A stretch of DNA of 64,000 nt from Alectoria sarmentosa (GCA_009733775.1 WOGZ01000073.1:1-64000), one strand, 5' to 3'. Positions 9,653 through 22,200 are shown, counted from the first letter of the stretch. Notes: generated from the letters alone by a model not told the origin. Numbers and translations are program-made.

Positions 9653-12539
9653 ATGTCCCCTGGTAAATTATGTGAGATGTCGGCGTCAACTACAAATGCT
9701 CGCACCACGGCTATGCCACCTCCGCAAAACGTGAATGGCCTCAAGCGAAAGACGTTGGCTGAACGCGCCGGAGAACCCACCGGAAGACCTGCGCCTGCCC
9801 CTCCAAGTTCACGCTTAGTCAGTGCTCATGTCAGAGCAACATCGCTTGCCAGCGTTTCCCGGGACTCCTCCTTCTCGTCCTCCGTGTCATCGCGACAAAC
9901 ATCCGGAGCATCGATGCGGAATGTCTCAAACAACTCCTACTCAAGCAGTGTCGGTACCCGCCCGTCGTCTGGACAGTTATATAGACCCCAATCCGCCATG
10001 GCCACGCCATCCCACCTACAGAAACCCGTCTATACTATCGGTCGGCCGGCCACATCGCTAGAAGTACACGAGGAAGAGCCTGGAATAGCTCGGACAGTTG
10101 GCAAAAGGAAGGGTAGGACCCCACTTTCTTCATGCCCAACCCCCCCGGAATATCCTGTAACCTTGCAATCTCCCAGGCTCAGAGGACGTTCAATCCGCGG
10201 ATTCTCATTGAACTCGTTGAACATTAAGTTCAACACTCTTTCCTTGAAGAGTGGCCCATCACAGTCTACTCCCAAACTAGATGTGGAAGTTCCCCCTACT
10301 CCATCCTACATCCCAAAGCTTGTTCCCCAAGTTCCATTGCCCACAGAGACCCCAAGTCCTAGCAAATCCCCCAAGAAGACACCCAGGGCTCTGAAACTAT
10401 TTTTAAACCGCACATCTAACGATGTTATAGCATGGGACACCGATAGTCGCCTCGAAGAAGTCGAGAACATGTGCTCGCAATTCAAGGAGAGTATGGATGG
10501 TGCGACGACGGAGAGCAAGGGCTTGAAGGAGATCATAGGGGTGTACAAGATCAGAAGTAAGTTAACCTCAAGAAATTCTCGTCTCAATGCCACCCAAGCC
10601 TAATCAATTTAGTTGCGGAGTTGGAAGCTATTAGGACCACGTTGACTACTAGCAACACCGCTCTTCAGGCTGATCTTGATGCCATCAAAGCTCGAGTCGA
10701 CGAAACTTCAGAGGCGTTGGATGATGCGAAGAGGTATGGCTCTACAGTCCTATCTCTTCGACAACAGAGTTGGCAGATGGCTAAAAGGAAGGCAGGTACC
10801 ATAACATTCGACTTGATGACATGCAAAGGCAACACAATCACGACCTTGACGACGTACGGCACAATGCTGAAACGGAGCGCCGGTCGTTGGTCAGAGATCA
10901 TACAGAGAAATTGGAGGACGTTCGACGGACCTTGGAGAATGCATTGGAAGAGGAGAAGACCAGTCATCAAAGAGAAGTCCAGGCACTGAGCACCGAAGGT
11001 GCGTCAACTCAGCGGGAAAAGGAGAAGGAAATGGAGAATCAGAGAAGCGCCTTCGCCGCTGTTGAGAAAGAATTAGACGTCTTGAAGACCGATGTTGCTC
11101 GTGAACGAGAGGTCAACGAACAATTGCGTGTGAGACTTGCCGAGTCAGCGACTAGGGAGACCGATCTTGAGACATCAGTTCGGAGACTAGAGGGTCACAT
11201 TCATTTCCTAGAATCCGACAATAAAAGCCAATCGCAAGCTTTTGCGGATTTGGAGATGAGGATGCAGAACGCGATTCAGACTGCTGCAGAAGCAATGGAC
11301 AAACTGAGAACCGAAGAGACTTTGCGAAGGAAATTGCATAACCAGGTGCAGGAGTTAAAAGGAAACATCAGGGTATTCTGCCGTGTCAGGCCTTCCCTCG
11401 AGTCGGATCCAGTGGATGCATTTGCACGAATCGTGTACCCAGATGACGAGACAGATTCGAAAGAGGTCGAGGTCATGGGCGCCGAGGAAAAGAGTAGTCT
11501 GGGCACCATTACGACCAAAAAGCATCCTTTTGCTTTTGACCGAGTTTTTGGACCCGAATCACGAAATCAGGACGTTTTTGGTGAAATCAGTCAGCTCGTG
11601 CAAAGTGCGTTGGATGGCTATAACGTGTGTATCTTTTGCTATGGTCAGACTGGCTCCGGCAAGACCTACACAATGTCAGCAAACGATGGCATGATCCCTC
11701 TCGCTGTCAACCAGATTTATGAAACTGCCAAATCGTTAGAGGAGAAGGAATGGCAATATAAAATGGAGGGATCTTTCATCGAAGTCTACAACGAGGAGCT
11801 CAACGATCTTCTCGGCAAAGCCAATGACATGGATAAGAAAAAGCATGAGATCAAGCACGATATGGCGAAAGGCAAGACAACCATTACCAACATTACAACA
11901 GTCGACTTGGACGCTCCTTCAAAGGTCAACGACATCCTGGAGCGCGCATCAAATAATCGGTCGGTAGCATCTACCAAGGCTAATGAACGGTCGTCGCGCA
12001 GTCACTCGGTCTTCATCTTGAGGCTTATTGGCGAGAACAGCATCACAGGCGAAAAAAGCGAGGGCACGCTGAATCTTGTCGATCTAGCTGGTAGCGAGCG
12101 ATTGAATCACAGCGGTGCCGTAGGTGAGAGATTGAAGGAGACACAGAACATCAACAAGAGTTTGAGCTGTCTGGGCGATGTCATCGGTGCCCTGGGTCAG
12201 GGCAAGGAGGGAGGGCACGTGCCCTACAGGAACAGCAAGGTACGCAATCGTTTCTAGAACCAATGGTTCCTTGTTTTTTTCAGCTGTATTGACAATTCAT
12301 ATAGCTTACGTACCTGCTACAAACGTCTCTCGGCGGCAATTCGAAGACCTTGATGTTCGTCATGATTAGTCCGCTTCAGGCCCATCTCAGCGAGACCTTG
12401 ACAAGCCTGAAGTTCGCGACGAAGGTGGGCTTTTCATGTGTACCCTACTCAAAAGCCACATTGCTGACGCATAATACCTCAGGTCCACAACACGCATATT
12501 GGAACAGCAAGGAAACAGACAAAGACGCGGGACGCTTGA
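9653..12539 (+). CDS. Kinesin-14 minus-end-directed motor (KlpA/Kar3 type)
   Basis: Five exons (9653-10556, 10613-10733, 10796-12239, 12305-12424, 12483-12539) give 881 aa. The order is a basic, Ser/Pro-rich N-terminus with LKRKTLAERAGEP, a coiled coil from about 290 to 525, the neck/motor junction ELKGNIRVFCRVRP at about 528-541, and a C-terminal motor. The motor shows GQTGSGKTYTM (P-loop, about 625), NERSSRSHS (switch I) and LVDLAGSER (switch II). A motor at the C-terminus after a coiled coil defines kinesin-14, which slides spindle microtubules toward minus ends. The protein ends with a short basic tail (TARKQTKTRDA). The start could be 9653 or the Met at residue 9. Confidence 0.93.
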
Positions 12540-13629
12540 TCAGAGCAGGCAGCATGACGGCTTCTAGCGTTCTTCGTTTATGACTTTCAGAGGTTGGATT
12601 TCCCATTTTATCCGGTTGGTCGGGCATGTTCGGCGGCAGTATCTCAATAGTCCTTGATCGAGGTCAAGGATCGGCCTCATGTACATTTTTCAGACATACT
12701 ATTTTGAGTGCAATGCACCTTCTCTGTGCTATGGGTATCTGAAGAAGCCATCGCTATTCTGCGAGCGTGCAACTGCAGATCCCCAAGCTGTACTCTGAGA
12801 GAGCGCACCTGAAGAGCGCACCTTTGTCATCTATTAAAATCCATGAACTTGTTTTCTTTGGATTTGAAGTTGTTTTCATTGTTTAATGAGAGGAGGTAAG
12901 GGAGCCTCTACATCGACGCACTGCTACACTACATGATACTAATCATCGAGGCCACGTCGTGGACCTGAAATTCCCATCCAACTTCATCGCCTTTAGAGTA
13001 ACTAGAACAAGGCTCTTTCGTTCTCATATTTCGACCGTTCTCAGACCCTTATCAAGCGCTCGAGAAATAAGGGGGGAATCTTCCTTGAGAGTATAATTTC
13101 AAATACCCTCGCATCGCTTCTGCTCGGGTAAATTTCGATTTGAAAAATATGATTGTAATAATCTAATTGCGAAGAGAAAAAAGAAATGAATCCATTTCGT
13201 TCATCGAGATTCAATCTAATGTGTAAGCGTGTCGAATTAAGTGGAACTGATCTTGGTGTACCTCTGCAAGCAGAGGTACTTATCCTAGTACCACGAAAAG
13301 GTGTCAGTCCACGCTGGGGCCATGAACTTGTTTTCCAACAGCTGCACTCCCTGGCTCCTGGTAGCCAGTATTGGTAAGGCTAAAATTAAGCCCTAGTACT
13401 ATACCAATTTGGGAGTCTCAGCTCCGAGTTCACTCCGAACTCGAGGTTGCGTTTCCCTCGGTCCAACATCAGGCCTAACAGTGCCAACATCGTGCCTTTT
13501 TCTCCAACTGCAAACCTCCTTTGAGTATGGGTGCAGCTGGGGCTCTTCCTCTTTGCCAATACCAGCAATTTTCGTCCTGACCAGCAATTTTTTTGTTGCA
13601 CTCCCACCCTTACGAGTCCAAATCCGAGC
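12540..13629. other. Intergenic between kinesin and acetyltransferase genes
   Basis: No coding exon is recognised. The stretch holds one strong hairpin at 13258-13279, listed separately, and AT-rich sequence at 13130-13200. Confidence 0.5.
13258..13279. repeat. Perfect 10-bp inverted repeat with 2-nt centre
   Basis: GTACCTCTGC, then AA, then GCAGAGGTAC. It sits about 350 bp upstream of the GNAT start and 700 bp past the kinesin stop. It could be a protein-binding palindrome or a hairpin in a transcript; nothing in the sequence decides which. Confidence 0.75.
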
Positions 13630-14839
13630 ATGCCGCAAACAATCGCTCCAGCAATTGCCCACGTGACCTCTCTTCCCTCCAAATCCTGCTACACAATCTC
13701 TGTAGCTATCCCCCAAGATATCCCCTACCTTACCACCATCCAATGGGCCGCCTTAACTTCGAATCCTCTAATCAAAACTCTTTACCCTCAAGGCCCTACT
13801 CCCGGCCTCACAGCCTTCACCCGGAACTCCTATACGAAAGCTCTGCAATTTCCCTCTGTCCGCATCATAAAAGCTACAGATACCGAAAGAGGTGAGATAG
13901 TCGCGTTCGCGAAATGGATCAAATACCCTGAGGAAATACCGGAACCTCTGCAAGGTGAAGGAGGTAGGATCCAGAGCGTAGGACAGGCTGGCGCTAGAGG
14001 GTGGAGTAAGGGAAACACTCCAAGTCAGAAACCTGATGAGGTAGATAAGAGAGCACTGGGTGACTGGAATGGCATTATAACGCAGATGAGAAGGGGGATT
14101 ATGAAGAACAGACGGCATACGTGTCGAGCGAAGCCTGATCCGTGTTCGTTGGAGTGTTATTTTGGAAGTATTGCACCTGCGCTATGGGGTGAGCCATCCC
14201 AACATGCAGAGAAGATGATTGATTCTTGGGTGGCTGATCCATGGCTCACAAACAGTGCTCGACATCCTCCACACCCACCCCTCCCATCAAGGCCGAGGCG
14301 CTGGCGCCCAACTGGTGAAATGGGGCACCGATCTGGCAGACAGAGAGCGCTTACAATCCTATCTCGAGTCTTCCCCAGCCGGGTATCCGCTCTTCAAAAA
14401 ATGCGACTTCGAAGATGTCACAGAGATGGAAATAGAACTCAATAAATACCGAAATCACGGCTACGGACAATACAAATACAAACACATCGTCATGATACGA
14501 CCGCCAAACGTTCCACCAAATGTTCCGCCTAAGGATCTGATTATTGAAAAACACCCAATCGGGTATTGGGATTTTGGACTTCCTACCACAGCCGAGAGTT
14601 TTGAGAGCGGTAATGACAGTAGTAGTGACGAGGGTTCTGGCGTGATTTCCGAGAAGAACGGACAATATGGAATCTTTGGTGCTGTGGGTGGGACGAGGCA
14701 GGAGCCCTTTAGGCCGACGAGCCATTTTGGGATTTTAGATACGGTAAGTGAGGGTGGGGAGGGAGTGAGTAGGCCTACGAGTCATTTTCTGCCTGCGAAC
14801 GTGGAGGAGAAACCCTCGAGACCGGTCTCGTTGATATGA
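13630..14839 (+). CDS. GNAT-family N-acetyltransferase
   Basis: Two exons (13630-14188 and 14256-14839; GTGAGC donor) give 380 aa. The GNAT fold is seen from about residue 20 (YTISVAIPQDIPYLTTIQ), with a strand before IVAFAKWIKYP. The acetyl-CoA-binding motif A follows the splice: LDILHTHPSHQGRGAG (about 188-203; Q/R-x-x-G-x-G/A as QGRGAG). Then comes LESSPAGYPLFKKCDF and YKHIVMIRPP. Fungal GNATs of this layout are usually annotated as acetyltransferases without known substrate. A C-terminal extension of about 90 residues has two RPTSHF motifs and a third, related RPVSLI end, perhaps a phosphorylated or docking tail. The intron is needed to bring motif A into frame. Confidence 0.85.
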
Positions 14840-15586
14840 TATAGCAAGATGTCATGGTGCCGGCAAGTTCCATGGCTGAATCCCCTTGCTATCAAGATAA
14901 CCGAAGAAAAGCGGGCGCTCCATTGCTGAGAAGGGCAGACTACGCTGAAGAAATCCATTACACCAGGAAATGCGCTCTTCTGGCCCAATAGAATGCCTCT
15001 GTCAGGGTCGCTGGGAGCCGCTTCGGCGCCTCGTTATCATCAGAGCAAACTGAAACCAAGGGGTCGGGATCGTTTAAAGCCATAGCTAAGTGAGCTACGA
15101 GAAGGATAACTGAGGACTCGAAAAGCGGAAAAATCTCTCCTTGCTCGGGAAAAGATCGAGCAAAAGTCAGGTATACTCCCCATGGATATCCGTTTGATCC
15201 ATAGATATGCGGCACCCACCAGTGTGACGCAACACACACGACCGACAGTGAAACCAACGGACCAATCCCGGCGACTGAAGTCACAATTTGGCCCAATAGC
15301 GAGATCATCACCCCTTCGCAACAATTTCCACGTTTAGATGCAACGTCATCGGGCGGTGTCAGCTTTGACAAGGTCGGTCGCAAGCTAGCGCTTACGGATC
15401 TACGATGGGCCAGAGTATGACAGTGGGTACATAGTCGTGTAATCGCCGTGACGTTTGTATTTTGGAATAGAGCCGAAATTCGCTGCTTGATCCAGTCTTG
15501 AGCCTTTTCCTATTTTTCGAGTGGAACCACGCCGGTACGCAGATCTGGCGATGTATCTTTGGATCGAGCAGACACAGCATAGGAGA
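14840..15586. other. Intergenic, no gene recognised
   Basis: A 141-codon minus-strand frame at 14958-15383 is present but shows no domain, and its overlapping frames are equally open, so I do not call it. The end of the stretch is the promoter of the secreted beta-propeller gene. Confidence 0.4.
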
Positions 15587-16795
15587 ATGGTTCGCAGTCC
15601 CTCAGTCGGCACGTTGCTTGCGAGCGCGCTTGCTTGGATCGGTGCCGTTGAAGCTGTATTGGTGCCTGGCTGCCAAACCGTGGCGCCGCCGGAAAAGAAC
15701 CTCACTAGTGTGCGGACGGCAGAAATTACTGTTGCGGCTCCTCCATTCGGTGTGGTCTACGCACAGCAAAATGACATGGCATTTGTGGCATTGGGTACAA
15801 GTCTTGGCGTTTTGAATACCAGCGCATTCATCCCAAGCCTGATCCACGAGATTCCGCTACCAGCACCGTACGTGAGTTCTGGAGGCACGGGAATCACTCT
15901 AACCCACAACGGGCGCCACGTACTGGTGACTGCTTTTAGTACCGCTTTAATCGTGGTCGATGTGGTAAAGGCAGCCACCGGCAGCCCAGACGCAGTTGTT
16001 GGCGTTTTGAATGGTCCTGCTGCCGCCGGACATAGCGCAATCGAGGTGACTATAACCGGAGACGACAAGTATGCCTTCGTGAGCCAGGAAGATGGCTCTC
16101 GGCAGACTGGTGGACGCGGGACCATCGAGGTCTTCGAGCTGCAGAGGCCGGCCGCTAACGGGACTGTCTCTGGCACCTACGTTGGATACCTTATCCTGGA
16201 TGATTTGGTAATCGGCACCGCACTCTCATCTGACGGCTGCATTCTGTACGCAACCAGTGAAACGGCCCCGAACAGCACTACACAAGGCACTCTCAGCGTT
16301 ATTGACATTGAAAAATTGAAAACCGACCCAAGCAAGGCGCTTATATCGAAAGTGACTGCCGGTTGCGGACCTGTAAGGGTGATTGTCTCGCGAGACGATC
16401 GGGTAGTCTGGGTCACGGCACGTGAAAGCAACGCCCTCCTCGCGTTCGACGCTTCGAAACTCATCTCCGATCCGAGCGCGGCGTTGCTCGCCTCCGTCCA
16501 GGTGGGCACTTCTCCCATCGGCCTGAGATTCGCAGGGGCCAACGAGCGTCGAATCCTCACGGCCAACTCGAACCGATTCGCCAGCTCGGACCCCTCTCTG
16601 TACGGCAACGCTACGACAGGCCTGTCTGTGGTTGATGTGGATGCTGCCCTCCGCGGCGAACAGGCTAATCTGGGCCAAATCCCGACGGGCTTGTTTCCGC
16701 GAGAACTGGCCCTTAGCCCTGATGGCAAGACCATCCTCGTGTCTGATAATGGCTCGTTGATGATACAGGCGATAGATGTATCTACTTTACCATGA
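15587..16795 (+). CDS. Secreted beta-propeller (YVTN/lactonase-like) protein
   Basis: This single-exon gene encodes 402 aa from the ATG at 15587; another ATG at 15551 would add 12 residues before the signal peptide. Residues 1-22 form a signal peptide (LLASALAWIGAVEAV). The mature part has five blade-like repeats marked by LTHNGRHVLVTA, ITGDDKYAFVSQ, LSSDGCILYATSE, VSRDDRVVWVTARE and LSPDGKTILVSDN. Such repeats build beta-propellers found in surface and secreted proteins and in lactonase-like enzymes. Metal or catalytic residues are not evident, so enzymatic activity is uncertain. Asn-Gly-Thr and Asn-Ser-Thr sites suggest N-glycosylation. Confidence 0.8.
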   Translation: MVRSPSVGTLLASALAWIGAVEAVLVPGCQTVAPPEKNLTSVRTAEITVAAPPFGVVYAQQNDMAFVALGTSLGVLNTSAFIPSLIHEIPLPAPYVSSGGTGITLTHNGRHVLVTAFSTALIVVDVVKAATGSPDAVVGVLNGPAAAGHSAIEVTITGDDKYAFVSQEDGSRQTGGRGTIEVFELQRPAANGTVSGTYVGYLILDDLVIGTALSSDGCILYATSETAPNSTTQGTLSVIDIEKLKTDPSKALISKVTAGCGPVRVIVSRDDRVVWVTARESNALLAFDASKLISDPSAALLASVQVGTSPIGLRFAGANERRILTANSNRFASSDPSLYGNATTGLSVVDVDAALRGEQANLGQIPTGLFPRELALSPDGKTILVSDNGSLMIQAIDVSTLP

Positions 16796-17643
16796 GAAGA
16801 TGATCACTCTAGACTCCTGATACAGCTTAGCTAGATGCAGTTCAATCCTGCTCTATGAAAGATGGGGTTTGGATCGTTGCTCTTTTGCGTGGATACTGTA
16901 CTACAAGTTTATCTGTACGGTCACTTTTCTTCTTTGTCATCTCCAAATTCCATCTCGTGACCAACGCTACCCACCTCTCTACCATTTCCAGAAAGGCTTT
17001 GTCGATGGAGTTGATCTGACGTTTTTAGCTATCGCCTTAAACGTACTCAAGCTAAAATAGTTTTGCGAAGCGTTTGATAAAATATAGTGTTACGTCTGAA
17101 TATTAAAAAATTTGATTTCACAATATAAGCGATTGTCTATGACAGCGTTGAATTACATTATAATCAAAGACTCGTTTTCTCGAAACGAGATTATTAATAA
17201 ACTGCTTCTCCGCGTACACTCCCTATTATTACACGTACAGATTCATATTTATTTGACGTACATCCCCCCAAAATGGGTTAGCGACTGTCAAGGCGCTGAT
17301 CGAATCAATTTTCAGCGACATATTAAGTACTGTAGCGTAGCAAGCTTGCTTCACAGCCAATGATCCTCTTCTACCCATTGAACGCTTGGCTCTCAGTCTT
17401 TCCTGTGACCGAGGGAGCGGAGTGATGCGGCATCCCACCAGGGTGATCAGCGCCCCACCCGTCTGAGTACATCTATCTAAGCAGGAGCTCCATAACTTGT
17501 GCTTATCTCTGTCCTATTTCTCTCTCTTCCCTCTCAACTTTTACCCTTCTATTCTATCAAAATAAACTACGAGTACGAGTCTCCTCTACAGCTCGCTTTA
17601 CTTTCACAGACCGCATCATATCCCCGAGGCTCACCAACACATC
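16796..17643. other. Intergenic, AT-rich
   Basis: AT-rich sequence, especially 17050-17360, with no coding signal. A long pyrimidine-rich segment at 17510-17560 precedes the next gene, as is common in fungal promoters. Confidence 0.5.
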
Positions 17644-18914
17644 ATGCACTCAAACGGCGCTGATGTCATCCCCACTGTCGACCTCTCAGCCTTACATCCG
17701 GCGGAGATGTACAATCTCGTGAACAAGCCGCCACAGAGCTCGCGCGATGCTGTCGTCCGCACGGATGCGTTGCTGTAACGGGACACGGGGTGCCCTCTGC
17801 CCTCTTGAAGGAAACCTTCGACATGAGCAAAAAGCTGTTTGACTTGCCGCTCGAGGAGAAGATGAAGGCGCCGCATCCGGACGCCTTCAGGCCTCATCGG
17901 GGATACTCCGCTATAGGCAGGGAGAGGGGGGCTGCGAAAGGAGCCATGGATACTGAAGATGAGAAGCGAAAGGAGGAGCTTAAGCGGATTACGGATTACA
18001 AGGTCGGTATTATTTTGATCTAGCTGTTGGTGGTTAGTGATAAGAATTGGGGAAATCTCGTGTAATAACACACCCGCTTTTTTGTAAAAAATTAGGAAAG
18101 CTACGAGATCGGCAGCGAAGAGAATCCATTCGAGCAACACAATATTTGGCTTCCAGAAGACATCTTGCTTGGCTTCCGTCACCTCACAACGGAGCTGTTC
18201 TGGAGGTTGCAGGATACTAGCATGGCGATACTGGACGCGCTGATCATGAGCCTTGGGATTAGCGAAGAGGAGGCCGTATATGTGAGGAGTATCCATTCGG
18301 GCCACAACAACCAACTTCGATTGCTGCATTATCCGCCTATCCCCACGGAGGTATTAAAGAATAAAGATCTGTCGCGCCTGGGTGAACACAAGGACTTCAG
18401 GTAAAAGCCCACACTTTCCCGTACTCTCGATACCGTCGAGCGACTTTTTACCGTCTGACTGTGGGTATAGCTCCTTCACTCTGCTATTCCAAGACACGCA
18501 CGGAGGTCTGGAATTTGCCAACTGTGAAACTGGCGGATTCATGCAAGCTACGCCGAAATCGGATACTGTTTATATAAATATTGGTGATATGTTCGAGCGG
18601 CTTTCGAATGGTTAGTCCCCGAGTGGGCCGGTTCAAGATCGCTGACTCTTCGTGAACGTCTTCCCTCAGGCTTTTACCCCGCTCCTACACACCGTGTTAC
18701 TATCCCAGGACGGGAATCATCCTCCACGGACGGAGGCACTGAAGTCACTACTGCACGATATTCCATGCCATACTTCGTCGGCCCGGACTATGACGGTGTC
18801 ATAGCCCCACAGCAGTCTCTTGTTCTTGCCCACCAGAACGCGCTGTATGAGCCGACGACATACAGGAATTTCTCCGAGAAAATGTTCAAAGCCACCTTGA
18901 ACTCAGATAGTTAG
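17644..18914 (+). pseudogene. 2-oxoglutarate/Fe(II) oxygenase (IPNS-like) with 1-nt frame break
   Basis: Exons 17644-18002, 18096-18400, 18471-18610 and 18670-18914 total 1,049 nt, one short of a multiple of three. The protein starts well (VIPTVDLSAL), but the downstream family motif (CRPHGCVAVTGHGVP, then SKKLFDLPLEEKMKAPHP) is in another frame; the shift lies near 17690, and the original frame stops at 17776. The rest is intact: LGEHKDFS gives the HxD iron ligands, APTHRV the distal His, and RYSMPYF the 2OG-binding Arg/Ser. The family oxidises diverse small molecules and is common in secondary metabolism. Everything else in the gene looks functional, so either the break is recent or it is a base-call error. 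Confidence 0.75.
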
Positions 18915-19054
18915 GTTCTAAAAAAAATCGAACTCGTATTCTCTATAGTCTAAGGTTTATCAAGATTACCGGCGATGTGCTTCCCGAGTGAGACATGTTT
19001 ACTATCCTTTGTAAAAGACAGAATCAGAGACAGATCCTCTGCTTTTTGAGCCTG

Positions 19055-19269
19055 CCTTATGCCATCGAACGAGTCGGAAGGTAGGATACAGGTGGCGCGA
19101 ACGGATTGGCACCTGAAATGTCTTCGGCGTAGGAGATGTTCTGGAACTGCTCGACCCCGTTGGCGCATGTGCCTTGATAGGAAACGCGGGTAACGACATT
19201 GATGACGAAGGAGATGGCCGTCGCCGTTTGCAGGCACTACAGGACAAGTAAGATGTCAAGAGTCCGCAT
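19055..19269 (-). pseudogene. Secreted type-B carboxylesterase, 5' remnant
   Basis: Read on the minus strand from an ATG at 19269, a signal-peptide-like start (MRTLDILLVL) is interrupted by TAG at 19239. The same frame continues with CLQTATAISFVINVV, GVEQFQNISYAED and NPFAPPVSYLP, then stops at about 19057. The GVxxFxxIxYA(E/Q) and FxPPVxYxP motifs are typical of the first 60 residues of fungal carboxylesterase/lipase B proteins. The catalytic part is absent; the following DNA belongs to the oxygenase gene running the other way. It is a truncated, nonsense-disrupted relic. Confidence 0.6.
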
Positions 19270-22200
19270 TGTAGCCAAAGATGATGAGCAGATGAGTCAG
19301 AGGCGGACAAAATTCGAATGAAGTTGAGAAACAATAAATAGCCCACTGGGAAAAAGCAGAGATACTGCCATCTTTAAGAGGAAACAACAGCCTCAATAAT
19401 GGGAGAGAGAGAGAGAGGAAGCAGGAAAGTTGGGTAACTTGTTGCCCGCTGGTGGAATCCATACAAGAACATCGCCATTATCTGGTGGTGACTGCTTTAC
19501 GCGCCGAAAGCGAAATCGGAATCGAAAGTCCTCACCCCAGTCAAATAATATCCAGCGGCAATGATGCCCGAAGGCAGCCGGCCGTGGTAGCTATAATTGC
19601 TTGTTATCAGCATGTACGGTAAAGAGGCTTTCGTCGGCCAGCTGAAGAAGAATGCTCTCTATTCGGCGTCAGGCATGTGTTGCGCCTTCCCAATGGGTTA
19701 CGAGAATCCATAACTTGGTCCCACCAGATGCGTGGTTGCTGTAGGGCCACGAAGCCGGGTGGTTCTCCTCCACGAAGACAGCCAAAGTTTGTGGAATCGG
19801 ATGATTCACTGTCGGGGGGCAACCCGGGCTCACCTCATTGGCTTGTTTAAGTTTCAGAATCAAGGGTGAATATTATGACATGATTGTCCTCGCTTAGCGA
19901 CTTGCATGTCGATGTTTGCTACATCAACAGAGATTCTTTGTGTACTCTATGGATAACATGAGTAAAAGTGGCATAGCAAGGGCACCTATCCCGCTTCACG
20001 GAGATGTTGCCGATTAATAGGGTTACTGACATAGGAGGTTGAGGATATGCTCAAAAGTGCGCATACACTTTGTACCCATGATGCATGGGACGTGTTCAAT
20101 CTCTAATTGTCGTGGGCAGTTGGAAGGCGCAAGAAGGGGAGAAGGTCGGCATGCTTTGATGCCTAGAGACCCACATTCTGATTTGGTGCTTCGCAGTTAA
20201 GGTCTCGAATAAATTCTGGGGACTTGATCCACGACAGGCGTTTTGATTTTTCTTCCAAGCGCTGTCGTCGAAATGTATGCAATTAAAGAGGTCAAAAGAT
20301 TGGTATGTACTAGTACACCGATGAGAAGCACCAGCTGGGCTTGTCCATACAGCTATGCCCCTGGGGCTTACATAACCTCTTGATAGGTACACTTCCATGT
20401 ACATGTCAGCCGTCTGCTTTTGTTGGATGCTCTTGCGGTCGGGACCTTGCTGGGTGACGTGGTCGTTGGTGTCGGTCTCGGCAGCAGTTGCTGGACCGTC
20501 TTGAGCGGCTTCGCCGTGGGTTGGGGCTTCGCCTGGACGATCTTGGTATGGAAGTGCATCTTTGCGTCTTTTGTCGTGGTCTGCGAGGTCGTCGTTGTCG
20601 ACTGGACTCTCATCGGTGCTGTGATGTCTTGGCTGACCAAATTTGTGAGTTGATCTGGTGTCGTCATTCTCAGAACGAGACAATGCTTCCTCTTCGTCCG
20701 CTACCTCATCGGCAATTCTGGCAATGTCTAGGTGGCCGACCCAAGCCTCTCTGTGTTTTGCGACTGTCACCCTTCACGCCTTTCTTGACATTCTTCGCGT
20801 AGTCGATAGGGGGCATAGCAGTACCATGGCTGATGTGGCTTGATTGCTGGCTGTGGGTGGATGTTCGACTGACGTTTCCGCCGTTGACTGGATGGATTCA
20901 TTGGAGGGAGGGAGGGAGGCAATTTGACTTTTGAGGGGTTTCTTGTGATTGGTCATGTGAATCGAGTGCGCGATGTGAGGTGTGTAGTTTGGCGCTTGCG
21001 GAAAGAAAGGGTGAGCTAGAGCTCGAAGAGTTGTGTGAAGAGTTGCGATAAACCAAAGCACGAGAAGAAGGTAGAGCTGGACATCATATAGCCTCCCTCC
21101 GTGCTGGCTCCTTGATTCTGCACTGCAAACTTCTTTTGTACCTACCTGTTTGCCTACTACCAAAGACTGTTGGGTTAGCTCATGCTCTAGGCAGTGTTGC
21201 TTGCACCACTCAAAGGTTGACAAATGGCAAGTCCCGGAGAGACTGCCGGTTCCAAGACTGGGACATAGGCATTTGCGAGAAAGGGTCAACAGGGCAAGCT
21301 ACAGACACAATCTGCGAAGGCCGTTCAGCAGACCTTGTGGCATTTGTACATACAGTGCCGAAGAGGACGCGTCCTGTATAAAGCTTCTTTCTTACCTCTT
21401 GGCATGAACACTTTTTAATTCCTCATTTGTAATTTGTGGCCTCCTCGCCTGGGCCTCATTGATCAGAGCTGGCAAGTCATTGTCAAGAGCAATCTGACAC
21501 CATCGCACATACTCTGTAGCGTCGTACGCAGCAGGACCCATTGCCACAGGCGCGCAGCCGTGTCTCAAAAGTGAGATTTCATGATTTGCGGCAGGTTGCA
21601 AGGCAAGGCAGTCTGGGACAATCTGTAGGGCTGGAAAGCAACGTGTTCGAGTGGCGAGATGGAGACTTCCCTCCCGCTACGAAAGGGGGAAGGGGGGGGG
21701 GGGGTGTTGACAATTGAACCTTCGATGTGTAGAAGAAAATCGATGATAGAGATGTGCTATTTGTTCCTACCGAACAGGTCAAGTGCACAGTCCCGAACTG
21801 ACATATTAACTGTAGAGAGAAATAAATCTTATTTCGACTATCCAGGTATTCAAGTCATTATAGAAAAATGGTATCGAAAATCCTGGACAGCGCTAGTACC
21901 AGCCCGACCTGACTCTCGGAAGGCAGTCCCTCCCCTGTGAGCGGAACTTTAGTGACAGATTTTGGGTACGATAGGGGCCTCGAGCCCAAACTGGGCTGAG
22001 ACCAGGTGCAGTTCCGAAGCACTTCTAAGCGCATTGTCCAGGCAACCCATCCGGCGTGACGTTATCCGACATCTTGGCACAGGAATTTTGGCGTCCAGGA
22101 CTTTCGGTGCCGACCTCTGTACTTACCCTTTTTTTGATTCAAAATACTAGCCAACTAACAACACTGGTCATCCAGGCAGGCAATTGGCCGCTGCAAGACT

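Noticed and set aside
14958..15383. Minus-strand 141-codon frame
   Set aside because: No domain, no splice context, and other frames in the same DNA are equally open.
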